A DNA stretch of 64,000 nucleotides from the NCBI RefSeq assembly GCF_014138435.1, contig NZ_JACJIM010000011.1:1-64000 (forward strand). Direction: 5' to 3'. Origin of the DNA: Methylobacterium fujisawaense. Its GTDB lineage: Bacteria > Pseudomonadota > Alphaproteobacteria > Rhizobiales > Beijerinckiaceae. Positions 14,903-23,653 of this stretch are shown here, piece by piece; positions within the stretch are counted from its first letter, which is position 1; every line of letters begins with the position of its first letter. The translations under genes and the position numbers were made by a program. The notes under the pieces are model-generated. The model did no database searches and was not told the DNA's origin. It was given only the letters and a program-made list of their open reading frames with translations.

Positions 14903-17900
14903 TCAGAACCGGAGGGTGAAGGTGCCCTTCACGGCCTGATCCTGGGCGCGGGCGCCGGTCTGGCCGGTATAGGCCACGCCCAGGCTCGCGTTCGGCGCCA
15001 CCGCCAGATCGAGCCCGACCTGCGCCACCAGCGCGTCCCGGTCGATCGGCACGCCCGCGCTCAGGAAGGCCGGGCCCGTGCCGAACCGCAGCAGGGCCGT
15101 CGGCACCACGTCGCCGAAGGCCCGCCGGTAGCCGACCAGACCCCGCAGCGTCACCGGAAGACCCAACCCCAGCTCCAGGCCCGTCTGCGCCCGCACCCCC
15201 ACGGTCGCCGCGCCCAGATCGTAGTCCCGCGCGACGCTCGCCAGCGCCGCCGCGCCCCCGGTCTCCGCGAAGGCGTCCCGCCGGATGCCGACATACGCCC
15301 CGCCGACGAACGGCTCGACGTAGGAGGCCACCGGCGGCACCGGCACCGCGACGCCGTCCCTCGACACCAGAGCCGCCGGAGCCGGCTGGCCGAGCGCGAT
15401 CCTCCAGCCGATCTCGCCGAAGCCCTGCACCGTATAGCCGCCGCCATGGCCGCTCAGCGTGTCCGACAGCCCGTACAGCACCGCCCGCCGGGTGCGCGTG
15501 TCGGTCCCGGCGTAGAGCGCTCCCAGCCGCACCGACAACGGCCCGACCTCATAGCCGCCATACAGGCCGCCGAAGCCGCTCTTGAGCGTGGCGCTCTCCG
15601 CCCGGCTCGTGCCGCCCGTCCGGCCGGCGCTGTCGAGATACGCCTCCGTGTAGCCGCCGACCACGCCGACGCGCAGCCCGTTCGACACGCGGACATCCGC
15701 GCCCGCCGCGAAGCCGGCGATCTGCCGGTCGAGGTTGAACGCGTTGCCGCCGCCCTCGGCCGTGCCGAAGGCGCCGAAGCCCTGGCCCCAGAGCCCGAAC
15801 ACCTGCGGGTCGAGCGTCCGCACCGGCACGCCCGCCACCACCGGCTGGCGCCCCGGCAGGTCGGCCGCGTAGGCGGCCGGCAGGGTGCCGTAATCGAGGC
15901 CGGTGCCGGGGCTGCCCCAGCGCAGGCGGTCGAGCACCGCCTCGCGCACGAAGAACGCGGTCTCGTAGGCGGTGGACACGGTGCCGGCATGGATGTCGCC
16001 CGCCAGCGCCCGGAAGGCGTTGCCGGCCTCGGCCGTGGTGAAGGCGACCGCCGCGTCGAAGAGCCGGCCCGGGCCGGCCGCCTGGACGGCGTTGGCCGCC
16101 GCCATGCCGTTGCGGCTGGTGGCTGACGCGGCGAACGGCACGTCGTTGCGGGTGAGGGTCAGGTCGACCGCGTCGGTCCGGTAGCGCAGGCCCGGGCTGA
16201 GGAAGGCGAGGTTCGCGGTCACGCCGGCGAACTGGCCCGAGACGCCGCCGGCGGCGGAGAGGATCGTGTAGGTGGTGCGCGGGTTGTAGGCGCCCGAGGC
16301 GGCCAGCACCTGGACGGTGCCGCCCGACAGGGTGGCGCTGCCGGTGGCGGCGATGCGGTCGGCCTGGCCGGCGGCGTTGGCCTCGACCCGGTAGGTCGAG
16401 CCGGCCGCGAAGGCGGCATTGCCGGCGACGGTGAGCGTGCCGATGGAATTGCCGGGAGACACGGTGCCCCCCGAGAGCGCGCCGATCCCGCCCACCGTGC
16501 CGGAGCCGCCGAGCAGGCCGCCGGCGCCCACGAAGACAGTCCCCGCGATGGTGCCGTTGGCGTAGAGCGCGCCGCCCTGTCCGATGCCGACATCGATGCC
16601 GAGGCGGTCGGTGGCGTCCATGCGCAGGGTGCCGGTGACGTTCCCGAAATACCCGGCGGCCGCATAGAGGTCGAGGCGGCTCCAATAGCTCAGGGGGCTG
16701 CCGTAGAAGGCGGCCAGCGCGTTGGTCTCGGTGTTGACCAGGATCTGGTTGATCGTGCTGGTGGCGAGCTGGCCGTAGAGGCCGCCGTTGGGCGCGAGGG
16801 TCCGCGCGGCGGCGGTCGATCCGCCGTAGAGCGGTGCGAGCAGGATCGAGGCGTCCGGCCCGCCGGCGGGAGCCGCCTCGCGGGGCGCCTGGGCGAAGCT
16901 GAGGGTCGGCAGGCCGTAGGTGAGGCGTTGCTGGTAGGCAGCCTGGTTACCGGCCGACGGCACGTAGGAATTCCCGGCCGCGTTGGCGGCGCTGCCCGCG
17001 CAGGCGGCGACGGTGTTGCCGCACTGGGCGGCGAGGTAGGCCTGCAGCTGGCTCTGGGCCGCCACGAACTGGGCGGGCAGGTTGATCGCCGTGCCAGTCA
17101 CCGCGGCGTTGTTGATATAGGCCGGGTTGGTGAAGGCCTGGGCGAGGTCGTAGGTGGCGAGCGCCCGTCCGCCGATGATGTCCAGGGGGTAGTGCACGCC
17201 CAGGACGATGCGGCTGTTGGCGTAGTCGGCCGCCCGGGCCAGCATGCTCTGGTATTGCTGCGGCACCAGCATCGCGAGCAGGATGCCGTCGGTGAACGCG
17301 TAGGTGGTGTGCCCGCTCGGAAAGGACGGGTTCGTGGCGATGCCGTTGAGCGCGGTCGGGTCGAAGGTGTTGAACCGGGCCGGCGCCGCCTGGACGGGCC
17401 GCGAGGAGCCGTAGACATCCTGGCCGGCTTGCGTGTTGGTCACGCCGTAGGCGAGGTCGTAGACGCTGTTGATCGTGTTCGGCAGCCCGTTGGCGGTGGG
17501 CAGGCTGTAGCCCGCCGGCGCCACGGCCGGCACCGCCACGTAGTTGGCCGGGGTCACGCTCGGATTGTTGGCCGCGCCGTTGGCATAGTAGTTCTTGGCC
17601 ACGCCCAGGTTGTTGCCTGTGAAACCGTAGGCACCGGCCAGCAGATTGACCACGCTGCCCAGGGGTCCGCTCGCGCCCTGCTCGACCCCGCGCTGGTAGA
17701 TCGGGCCGAGCTGGGCACCCAGGCCGCCGACGAGCTGTTGCGGAACGATGCCGTTGATCGGCGTCTGGGCCGGCAGGCCGCCCGCGAGATTTGCAGCCAC
17801 GCCGTATGTCCCGAGCCCGGCCGAGGACAGGTCGTTGCGCGCCGAGCCCAGCAGGTTCTTGTCGCTGATCGCGAGCTGCTGCTGGGCGAGCCCCGCGGCG

Positions 17901-18100
17901 TTGTTGATCGCGATCGACTGCGCCAGGTTGAGCTGCAGCGTCTGCTGACCGGTCGCCGTCGTATTGAGCGTCAGGTACGGCGCCAGCAGATTGAGGACGT
18001 TGACGTCCGAAGCGGTCGTGTTGGCCGTCTGTGCCTGCGCGCCCGGTCCGAAGGCAGCGACCGCCAAGGCCACGATCGAGACGCCATATCGAAATGTCAT
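14903..18100 (-). CDS. PAP2-family acid phosphatase fused to an autotransporter beta-barrel
   Basis: A 1065-residue type V secreted protein. A signal peptide (to about residue 24, AQAQ) precedes a phosphatase domain with the PAP2 motifs YGSSRP, SFPSGHTTYAFTDG (about residue 260) and SRIVLGVHYPLDIIGG (about residue 292). A Gly/Ala-rich beta-helical linker follows (GTLRMDATDRLGIDVG, GTVSPGNSIGTLTVAG), then a C-terminal barrel of about 280 residues ending GTFTLRF with the terminal Phe needed for assembly. It probably displays a phosphomonoesterase on the cell surface. The ATG at 18100 has GGGGGTTGG upstream and is preferred over a TTG at 18112. It is divergent from pit. Confidence 0.88.
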   Translation of the reverse strand: MTFRYGVSIVALAVAAFGPGAQAQTANTTASDVNVLNLLAPYLTLNTTATGQQTLQLNLAQSIAINNAAGLAQQQLAISDKNLLGSARNDLSSAGLGTYGVAANLAGGLPAQTPINGIVPQQLVGGLGAQLGPIYQRGVEQGASGPLGSVVNLLAGAYGFTGNNLGVAKNYYANGAANNPSVTPANYVAVPAVAPAGYSLPTANGLPNTINSVYDLAYGVTNTQAGQDVYGSSRPVQAAPARFNTFDPTALNGIATNPSFPSGHTTYAFTDGILLAMLVPQQYQSMLARAADYANSRIVLGVHYPLDIIGGRALATYDLAQAFTNPAYINNAAVTGTAINLPAQFVAAQSQLQAYLAAQCGNTVAACAGSAANAAGNSYVPSAGNQAAYQQRLTYGLPTLSFAQAPREAAPAGGPDASILLAPLYGGSTAAARTLAPNGGLYGQLATSTINQILVNTETNALAAFYGSPLSYWSRLDLYAAAGYFGNVTGTLRMDATDRLGIDVGIGQGGALYANGTIAGTVFVGAGGLLGGSGTVGGIGALSGGTVSPGNSIGTLTVAGNAAFAAGSTYRVEANAAGQADRIAATGSATLSGGTVQVLAASGAYNPRTTYTILSAAGGVSGQFAGVTANLAFLSPGLRYRTDAVDLTLTRNDVPFAASATSRNGMAAANAVQAAGPGRLFDAAVAFTTAEAGNAFRALAGDIHAGTVSTAYETAFFVREAVLDRLRWGSPGTGLDYGTLPAAYAADLPGRQPVVAGVPVRTLDPQVFGLWGQGFGAFGTAEGGGNAFNLDRQIAGFAAGADVRVSNGLRVGVVGGYTEAYLDSAGRTGGTSRAESATLKSGFGGLYGGYEVGPLSVRLGALYAGTDTRTRRAVLYGLSDTLSGHGGGYTVQGFGEIGWRIALGQPAPAALVSRDGVAVPVPPVASYVEPFVGGAYVGIRRDAFAETGGAAALASVARDYDLGAATVGVRAQTGLELGLGLPVTLRGLVGYRRAFGDVVPTALLRFGTGPAFLSAGVPIDRDALVAQVGLDLAVAPNASLGVAYTGQTGARAQDQAVKGTFTLRF

Positions 18101-18169
18101 GCCAACCCCCAAAGCGCGCGGCGATTCAGCCTGCGAGCCGGAGATTTAGCGAACTCTACGCGCTCGCCT

Positions 18170-18187
18170 TCGTCATAATCCAGTCAC
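18170..18187 (+). promoter_or_regulatory. Possible second Pho box between the autotransporter and pit
   Basis: TCGTCAT-AATC-CAGTCAC on the plus strand, 7-4-7 spacing. It is 70 nt from the autotransporter start but oriented toward pit, so its target is unclear. Confidence 0.3.
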
Positions 18188-18461
18188 AAATCTAAAAGCT
18201 TACATTTGTATCCTGTCAGCAACAGGATCAAAACTTTGCCGGCGCAAATCATATCATGACTCATCTTCGTCTTAACCTTGTAGCGCGTGCCGTCATGACA
18301 TGAGGATCGGGGCGATGGCCGTCCGTCATCGCAACGGGCCCGGCACAGACCGCCCATCCTCGGCGGCCCGAACACTGGGACGGCCCGGACACTGGGGACG
18401 GGACGAAATCCCGCAAATCGCTTCGGCCGGATGCCGTTGCGCGAGGCTGGACGCGGGATCG

Positions 18462-18479
18462 ACGTCACCCGACCGTCAC
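18462..18479 (+). promoter_or_regulatory. Candidate Pho box upstream of the phosphate transporter gene
   Basis: ACGTCAC-CCGA-CCGTCAC, two near-identical 7-mers with a 4-base spacer, 52 nt before the pit ATG and pointing toward it. Confidence 0.5.
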
Positions 18480-18531
18480 GGGCACATTTTAATCCCGGCT
18501 CACCATCACGAATGATTCCGCGCGAGGGTTC

Positions 18532-20160
18532 ATGTCCGATTCCGCCGTGGCGCCGTCGGGGGCGGTCGCAGGCCGGCAGGTAGGGGGCCCGCGCCTCGAC
18601 CACGGACTGCATCTCGGCGGGGTGGTCGCCTTCCTCCTCGTGCTGGTGGCGGGCCTCGGCTACGCGGTGGTGAGCCTGATCGCGGACATGAACGCCGTCG
18701 GCGAGGCGCCCCTCGCCTACGGCGCCTTCGCGCTGCTCGGCCTCGCCTTGCTGATCGCCCTCGCCTTCGAGTTCGTGAACGGCTTCCACGACACCGCCAA
18801 TGCGGTCGCCACGGTGATCTACACCCACTCGATGCCGCCGCTCGTCGCGGTGATCTGGTCGGGCGTCTTCAACTTCCTCGGCGTGATGCTCTCCTCGGGC
18901 GCCGTGGCCTACGCCATCGTGACGCTGCTGCCGGTGGAGCTGATCCTCAATGTCGGCTCGCATGCGGGCTACGCGATGATCTTCGCGCTGCTGCTGGCGG
19001 CGATCCTCTGGAACCTCGGAACCTGGGCGTTCGGGCTGCCTAATTCCTCGTCCCACGCGCTGATCGGCTCGGTGCTCGGCGTCGGCCTCGCCAACCAGTT
19101 GATGAACGGCGGCGACGGCACCGCGGGCGTCGACTGGAGCCAGGCCCTCAACGTCTTCAAGGCGCTGCTGTTCTCGCCGGTCTGCGGCTTCGTGCTGGCG
19201 GCGCTGCTGCTGCTCGCCCTGAAATTCGCGGTGCGCCGCAAGGATCTCTACGCGGCGCCGAAGGGCGAAGCGCCGCCGCCCCTGTGGATCCGCGGCCTGC
19301 TGATCCTCACCTGCACGCTGGTCTCGTTCTTCCACGGCGGCAACGACGGGCAGAAGGGCATGGGCCTGATCATGCTGATCCTGATCGGCGCCGCCCCCAC
19401 TGCCTACGCGCTCAACCGCACCATGGCGGACGACACGACGCCCGCCTTCGTGCAGGCTTCGACGGCGGCGGGCGCGGTGTTCTCCGCCCGGGCGCCCGGC
19501 GCGGAGGTGCCGGACGCCGCCGCCGCGCGCCGGACCGTGACGGAAGCGCTGAAGACCAAGGACCTGAACGCGCCGCCCGTCTACGCCGCGCTGGCGGCGC
19601 TCGCGAACGACATTGCCGCCAGCGTGAAGAATTACGGCGCGATCCGCACGGTGCCGGCCGCCCAGACCCAGAACCTGCGCAGCGACATGTACCTCGCCGC
19701 CGACGCGGTGCGCGTGCTGCCGGGCTCCGGGGCCGATCTCTCGGAGGCCGACAAGGCGACCCTCAAGCGCTACGCGGGCCTGCTCAACGACGGCACGCGC
19801 TACATCCCGGGCTGGGTCAAGGTCTGCGTCGCCCTCGCCCTCGGCCTCGGCACCATGGTCGGCTGGAAACGCATCGTCGTCACGGTGGGCGAGAAGATCG
19901 GCAAGACCCACCTGACCTACGCGCAGGGTGCCTCGGCGGAGATCGTCGCGGCCGGCACGATCGGGCTGGCCGAACTCTACGGCCTGCCGGTCTCGACCAC
20001 CCACATCCTGTCATCCGGTGTCGCCGGGACGATGGCGGCCAACGGCTCGGGCCTGCAGATGGCCACCGTGCGCAACATGGCACTCGCCTGGATCCTGACC
20101 CTGCCGGCGGCGATCACCCTCGCGGCCGTGCTGTTCTACCTCCTGCGCCACATGTTCTGA
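18532..20160 (+). CDS. Inorganic phosphate transporter, Pit family
   Basis: A 542-residue low-affinity phosphate/proton symporter of the inner membrane. The two PiT signatures are clear: FVNGFHDTANAVATVIYT near residue 82 and VSTTHILSSGVAGTMAAN near the C-terminus. About ten hydrophobic helices surround a hydrophilic central loop (residues about 300-420). The GGNDGQKGMG motif is also present. The length fits PitA-like proteins with the large loop. Confidence 0.93.
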   Translation: MSDSAVAPSGAVAGRQVGGPRLDHGLHLGGVVAFLLVLVAGLGYAVVSLIADMNAVGEAPLAYGAFALLGLALLIALAFEFVNGFHDTANAVATVIYTHSMPPLVAVIWSGVFNFLGVMLSSGAVAYAIVTLLPVELILNVGSHAGYAMIFALLLAAILWNLGTWAFGLPNSSSHALIGSVLGVGLANQLMNGGDGTAGVDWSQALNVFKALLFSPVCGFVLAALLLLALKFAVRRKDLYAAPKGEAPPPLWIRGLLILTCTLVSFFHGGNDGQKGMGLIMLILIGAAPTAYALNRTMADDTTPAFVQASTAAGAVFSARAPGAEVPDAAAARRTVTEALKTKDLNAPPVYAALAALANDIAASVKNYGAIRTVPAAQTQNLRSDMYLAADAVRVLPGSGADLSEADKATLKRYAGLLNDGTRYIPGWVKVCVALALGLGTMVGWKRIVVTVGEKIGKTHLTYAQGASAEIVAAGTIGLAELYGLPVSTTHILSSGVAGTMAANGSGLQMATVRNMALAWILTLPAAITLAAVLFYLLRHMF

Positions 20161-20180
20161 TCCGGCGTCTGGCCGGCTGG

Positions 20181-20224
20181 CCGGAGACCGGGCGTCATCC
20201 CATGGGGAGCAGCCCGGTCTCCGG
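20181..20224. terminator. Hairpin between convergent pit and the XRE-remnant gene
   Basis: A perfect 13-bp stem (CCGGAGACCGGGC at 20181-20193 and its complement at 20212-20224) with an 18-base loop sits 20 nt after the pit stop. It has no T-tract, so it may be a Rho-assisted or bidirectional stop signal. Confidence 0.55.
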
Positions 20225-20239
20225 CTTCCGTCGGCCCCC

Positions 20240-20488
20240 TCAGGAACCCGCCATCGCCCGCACGAAGGCCAGGCAGGTCCGGCGCGCGGCCGGATTCTCG
20301 ATCGCCACGAACGCCGAGACGAGGTCGGCCGCCTGGGCGATGGCCGCGTCGGGCCGGTCGGCATCCGGGAAGAAGCTCGCCACCGGCACGTCGAGAATCC
20401 CGGCGATGCGATACAGCGCATCCTTCGAGGCCGCCCCGGGGGGAGGCTTGTGGGTCCGGGCGGGACCCGGGGACGAGGCGGGCACCAT
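20240..20488 (-). CDS. Truncated XRE-type regulator, C-terminal part only
   Basis: An 82-residue protein. LYRIAGILDVPVASFFPD resembles the end of the Cro/CI helix-turn-helix and adjoining region of alphaproteobacterial XRE regulators, and LVSAFVAIENPAARRTCLAFVRAMAG resembles their usual C-terminus. The DNA-recognition helices are missing and the first 25 residues are low-complexity. It starts at the mucR stop (GTG 20491 or ATG 20488). It may be a decayed gene rather than a functional regulator. Confidence 0.5.
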   Translation of the reverse strand: MVPASSPGPARTHKPPPGAASKDALYRIAGILDVPVASFFPDADRPDAAIAQAADLVSAFVAIENPAARRTCLAFVRAMAGS

Positions 20489-20491
20489 CAC

Positions 20492-20899
20492 TCACCCCGC
20501 CTTGTGGCCGAGCTGGATCGCCCGGGCGATCTCGGAACGCCGGGCCGCATAGCCCGGGGCGACCATCGGGTAATCGGCCGGCAGGCCGTACTTGGCCCTG
20601 TACCGCTCGGGCGTGAGGCCGTGGGCGGTCAGGTGGCGCTTCAGGGTCTGGTAGGCGCGGCCGTCGATGAAGCTGATCAGGCCCGCTTCCTGGATCGAGG
20701 CGTCGACCTGCTCCTGGCTCAGGCCGCCTGCCCCCGAACCCGACGGGTCGCGGCGGAGGACTGCGATCGCCGAATGCACTTGGTCGATGAGAGCCGGCAG
20801 GGCCCCGACGTCGATCGCGTTGCGCGAGACGTAGGCGGCGACTATGGCGCCGACCTTCTCCAACATGAACGTTGAACGGGCTGCGCTGAGGTTATCCAT
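20492..20899 (-). CDS. MucR/Ros-family transcriptional regulator
   Basis: A 135-residue regulator with IVAAYVSRNAIDVGALPALIDQVHSAI and the DNA-binding half DGRAYQTLKRHLTAHGLTPERYRAKYGLPADYPMVAP. MucR proteins silence or tune envelope, motility and symbiosis genes. The Cys pair of the Ros zinc finger is absent (LISFIDG where VCLEDG is typical), while the histidine half remains. Starts at 20932, 20908 and 20899 are all possible; 20899 (MDNLSAARS) best matches the family length. Confidence 0.85.
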   Translation of the reverse strand: MDNLSAARSTFMLEKVGAIVAAYVSRNAIDVGALPALIDQVHSAIAVLRRDPSGSGAGGLSQEQVDASIQEAGLISFIDGRAYQTLKRHLTAHGLTPERYRAKYGLPADYPMVAPGYAARRSEIARAIQLGHKAG

Positions 20900-20932
20900 A
20901 GGAGACATCACCATTGAAAGGCCTGGCACCAT

Positions 20933-21432
20933 GCGCCTGATCCACGACTGCCGGTCGGGGTTAACCGAGACCGCAGACGTTGATCAGGGTGCCGGATCGA
21001 AAGCCGGAGAATTGCTACCTCAAGTTGATATCGCGCCAATTCTTGAGGTTGCAGATAATATACAATATGAGCGGGCCGGGGTTTGTCCGTGAGCGCGAGG
21101 TTTTTTGATCCGTCGCGCAGGGCGACCGATCCTCGAATTGGTTACCGCGGCATTCACTGTTTTCGGCCGCGAAGATCGGCATCCGAACTCATTTTCGGCG
21201 TCGGCAGCCGCCTGTCGGGCTCCAGCCCGGGACGGCTCACCGGTGCCGTCTGCCGGGTCCGGGCACGGCCGTGCGGGATCTGCTCCGCCCGACGACGTCC
21301 CGCAGCCGACAGCCCTCTTACACCCCATCCCGGTGTCGCGGAGATCGATCCGTGCAGACTCAGTTCTCAACCGCCGGTCTTCCAGCGCAGGACAGCGTCC
21401 GACGGTGACGGGAGATCATCTCCGACCCCCTC
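20933..21432. other. Intergenic region with an inverted repeat, no gene recognised
   Basis: About 500 bases with locally AT-rich stretches (for example 21049-21068). An inverted repeat ACCTCAAG (21017-21024) and CTTGAGGT (21042-21049) could be an operator. Short open frames here have no recognisable product. Confidence 0.5.
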
Positions 21433-22009
21433 ATGACGGTTGAGCTTCGGACGCTCCAAGCAAAGCCCTTTGCGGCCAAGCGGGAACGCGCGGAGATCCG
21501 CTCCCTCGTCGTGGTCGACCGTCAGCCGTTGGTGGTGATGACGGAGACGGACAGTCGCCGGATCCTGGATGTGCCGCGCGACCGTCTGGATCGCGGCTCG
21601 GACCGGCCCGGCTCTACACGGCCCTGACCGTCGGCGCCGATCGCGCATCCGCAAGCCTGGCAATGAGCGTCTTCAGCGAGCTGATCCGTGTCCGCGACCG
21701 GCTCGGGGCAGCCGCAGCCGCGCGCATGACGGAGATCGGCATCGACTTGATCATCGCCGGTCTCTCGGAGCGGCTGGTCCGGGAGGTGTCCCAGCCCGTC
21801 AACGGCAGCGTCGTGGTCCAGCGCGCCGAGGCCCATCTGGAAACCGCCGCCCGGCGGCTGGCCGATCCGGCCTGCGCGCACCTGTCGATCGGCCTGCTCG
21901 CCTGCGGCTGCGGCTTCGCCGGCCAAGCCCACTTCGTCCGCCGCTTCAAGGAGCGCCACGGGGCAGCGCCCCGCGCGTATCGGCAGGCGGCCCTGGTGGG
22001 CGTCCCGTA
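21433..22009 (+). pseudogene. Decayed AraC-family regulator
   Basis: Two frames together resemble an AraC activator. The first (21433-21627) encodes the start of an AraC-binding-like N-terminal domain. The second enters near 21600 (RLYTALTVGADRASASLAMSVF) and ends with an AraC HTH, GFAGQAHFVRRFKERHGAAPRAYR. A frameshift separates them, and the first helix-turn-helix of the DNA-binding domain appears deleted (RAEAHLETAARRLADPA). The downstream frame could still express a 115-residue protein from 21663. Confidence 0.5.
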
Positions 22010-22042
22010 GCTCGTCGGCCCGGGACGCCCGATGCGGCCGGA

Positions 22043-23371
22043 TCAGGCCGCCCTGTCGCTCCGGCGCAGGCTCGCCGGCATGGCGAAGAGCGCGAGCCCG
22101 GCGGCGACGAGGCAGAGCACCCCGATGCCATACAGGGCCGGCGTCGTCGAGCCGGTCAGGTCCTTCACCCAGCCGACCATCACCGGGCTGACGATGCCGC
22201 CGAACTGGCCCAGCGTGTTGATCAGCGCGATCCCGCCCGCCGCGCCGACGCCGGTGACGAGCTTGGCCGGCAGCGTCCAGAAGGTCGGGATCGAGGCGAC
22301 GATGCCGGCGCCCAGCAGGGCCAGGGCGAACATCAGCGGCACGATGTGCTTGTCGAACAGGCCGGCGCCGAAGAAGCCGAGCGCCGCCGTGATGGCGAGG
22401 CCCGCGACGAATTTCGGCCGCTCGCCAGAGGCGTCGGAGAGACGCCCGATCACGACCATGCTGATCGCGCCGCAGATGTAGGGAATCGCCGTGAGGAAGC
22501 CCACCGAGGCCGCCTGGCCGCCGCTCGCGGTCTTGATCAGGTCCGGCCCCCAGAAGTTGAGGCCATACGAGCCGATCTGGAGCAGGAAGTAGATCAGCGC
22601 GATCATCAGGAAGCCCGGCTGCCGGATCGCCCCGAGGAGCGAATGGTCGCCGATCTCGCGGTTGTGGTGGGCGATGCGGCTGGACAGGAGCGCCTTCTCG
22701 GGCTCCGAGAGCCAGCGGGCGTCGGCGATCCGGTCGTCGAGGCGCGTCAGCACGAGCAGGCCGAGGACGAGGCAGGGCAGGCCGCCCGCCAGGAACAGCC
22801 ATTGCCAGCCGGCAAGGCCGCCGACGCCGTTGAGGCCACCGAGGATGAGGCCCGCCACCGGCGCGCCGAAGATGCCCGAGAAGGCCGAGGCCACGAACAT
22901 GAAGCTGGTGATCCGCCCGCGATGCGAGGCCGGGAACCACAGGGTCAGGTAGTAGAGGATGCCCGGCGCGAAACCCGCCTCCATGGCGCCGATCACGAAG
23001 CGCAGGGCGTAGAAGTGCCACTCGCTGCGGATGAAGATCATCAGCGCGGTGGCGATGCCCCAGGAGATCATGATCCGGGCAATCCACCGGCGCGCCCCGA
23101 CCCGGTACAGCATCAGGTTCGAGGGCACCTCGAAGATCACGTAGCCGACGACGAACATGCTCGCGCCGAGCCCGTAGGCGACGTTGCTGAAGCCGAGGTC
23201 GCTCTGGAGCTGGAACTTGGCAAAGCTGATGTTGATGCGGTCGAAGAACGCGAACATGTAGCAGATCATGATCAGCGGCATGAGCCGCCACGCGACCTTG
23301 CGGACGACGCTCGTCTCCGTCACCGCACCGGCCTCGACGGCGGCCGGCGAACCCGACAGGGCTGCGGTCAT
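22043..23371 (-). CDS. MFS transporter, anion:cation symporter family
   Basis: A 442-residue, 12-helix permease related to phthalate, glucarate and tartrate carriers. Key segments are FFDRINISFAKFQLQSDLGFSN in the first helix-loop, VIFEVPSNLMLYRVGARRWIARIMISWG, and LRFVIGAMEAGFAPGILYYLTLWFP. The ATG at 23371 follows GGAGGAAACC, a near-ideal ribosome site, so it is preferred over one ten codons earlier. Position after the CaiB and HMG-CoA-lyase-like genes suggests import of their carboxylate substrate. Confidence 0.88.
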   Translation of the reverse strand: MTAALSGSPAAVEAGAVTETSVVRKVAWRLMPLIMICYMFAFFDRINISFAKFQLQSDLGFSNVAYGLGASMFVVGYVIFEVPSNLMLYRVGARRWIARIMISWGIATALMIFIRSEWHFYALRFVIGAMEAGFAPGILYYLTLWFPASHRGRITSFMFVASAFSGIFGAPVAGLILGGLNGVGGLAGWQWLFLAGGLPCLVLGLLVLTRLDDRIADARWLSEPEKALLSSRIAHHNREIGDHSLLGAIRQPGFLMIALIYFLLQIGSYGLNFWGPDLIKTASGGQAASVGFLTAIPYICGAISMVVIGRLSDASGERPKFVAGLAITAALGFFGAGLFDKHIVPLMFALALLGAGIVASIPTFWTLPAKLVTGVGAAGGIALINTLGQFGGIVSPVMVGWVKDLTGSTTPALYGIGVLCLVAAGLALFAMPASLRRSDRAA

Positions 23372-23480
23372 GGTTTCCTCCGTGTTGTTGTTTTTGGACA
23401 CGTGGTGGGGGGCGCCGCCTTCGGACGGGCGGCTTGCCCCGGGTGAGCTCAGAGCCTGTTCGACTGGGCTCCTCCAACCC

Positions 23481-23599
23481 GCGCCCTCATCCTGAGGTGC
23501 GGCGAAGCCGTCTCGAAGGAGCCCTCCAGTCCGAAGCGCGATGCCTGGAGACCTCCTTCGAGGCCTCCGCTGCGCTCCGGCACCTCAGGATGAGGGCGC
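23481..23599. repeat. 119-bp palindromic repeat element with 20-bp terminal inverted repeats
   Basis: GCGCCCTCATCCTGAGGTGC at 23481-23500 and its exact complement at 23580-23599 bracket a core with a second inverted pair (CTCGAAGGAG and CTCCTTCGAG). A related copy lies at 44672-44786 and shares a block with key sequence CTTCGAGGCCTCCGCTGCGC. It looks like a non-autonomous dispersed repeat. Confidence 0.85.
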
Positions 23600-23653
23600 G
23601 ACCGGGATCTCCCTCGCGTGGCGCGGGATCGCGGCCGCAGGGTCAACGCACTC

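Larger units (their letters stand above)
18101..18531. other. Regulatory intergenic region between the phosphatase-autotransporter and pit
   Basis: About 430 bases between divergent genes. The first 170 bases beside the autotransporter are comparatively AT-rich, as for a promoter region. A small hairpin CCTGTCAGCAACAGG lies at about 18212-18226. Two Pho-box-like repeats are listed separately. I saw no coding sequence. Confidence 0.6.

Noticed and set aside
20181..20224. Riboswitch or attenuator near pit
   Set aside because: The strong hairpin is downstream of the stop codon, not in a leader, and is better read as a transcript end.
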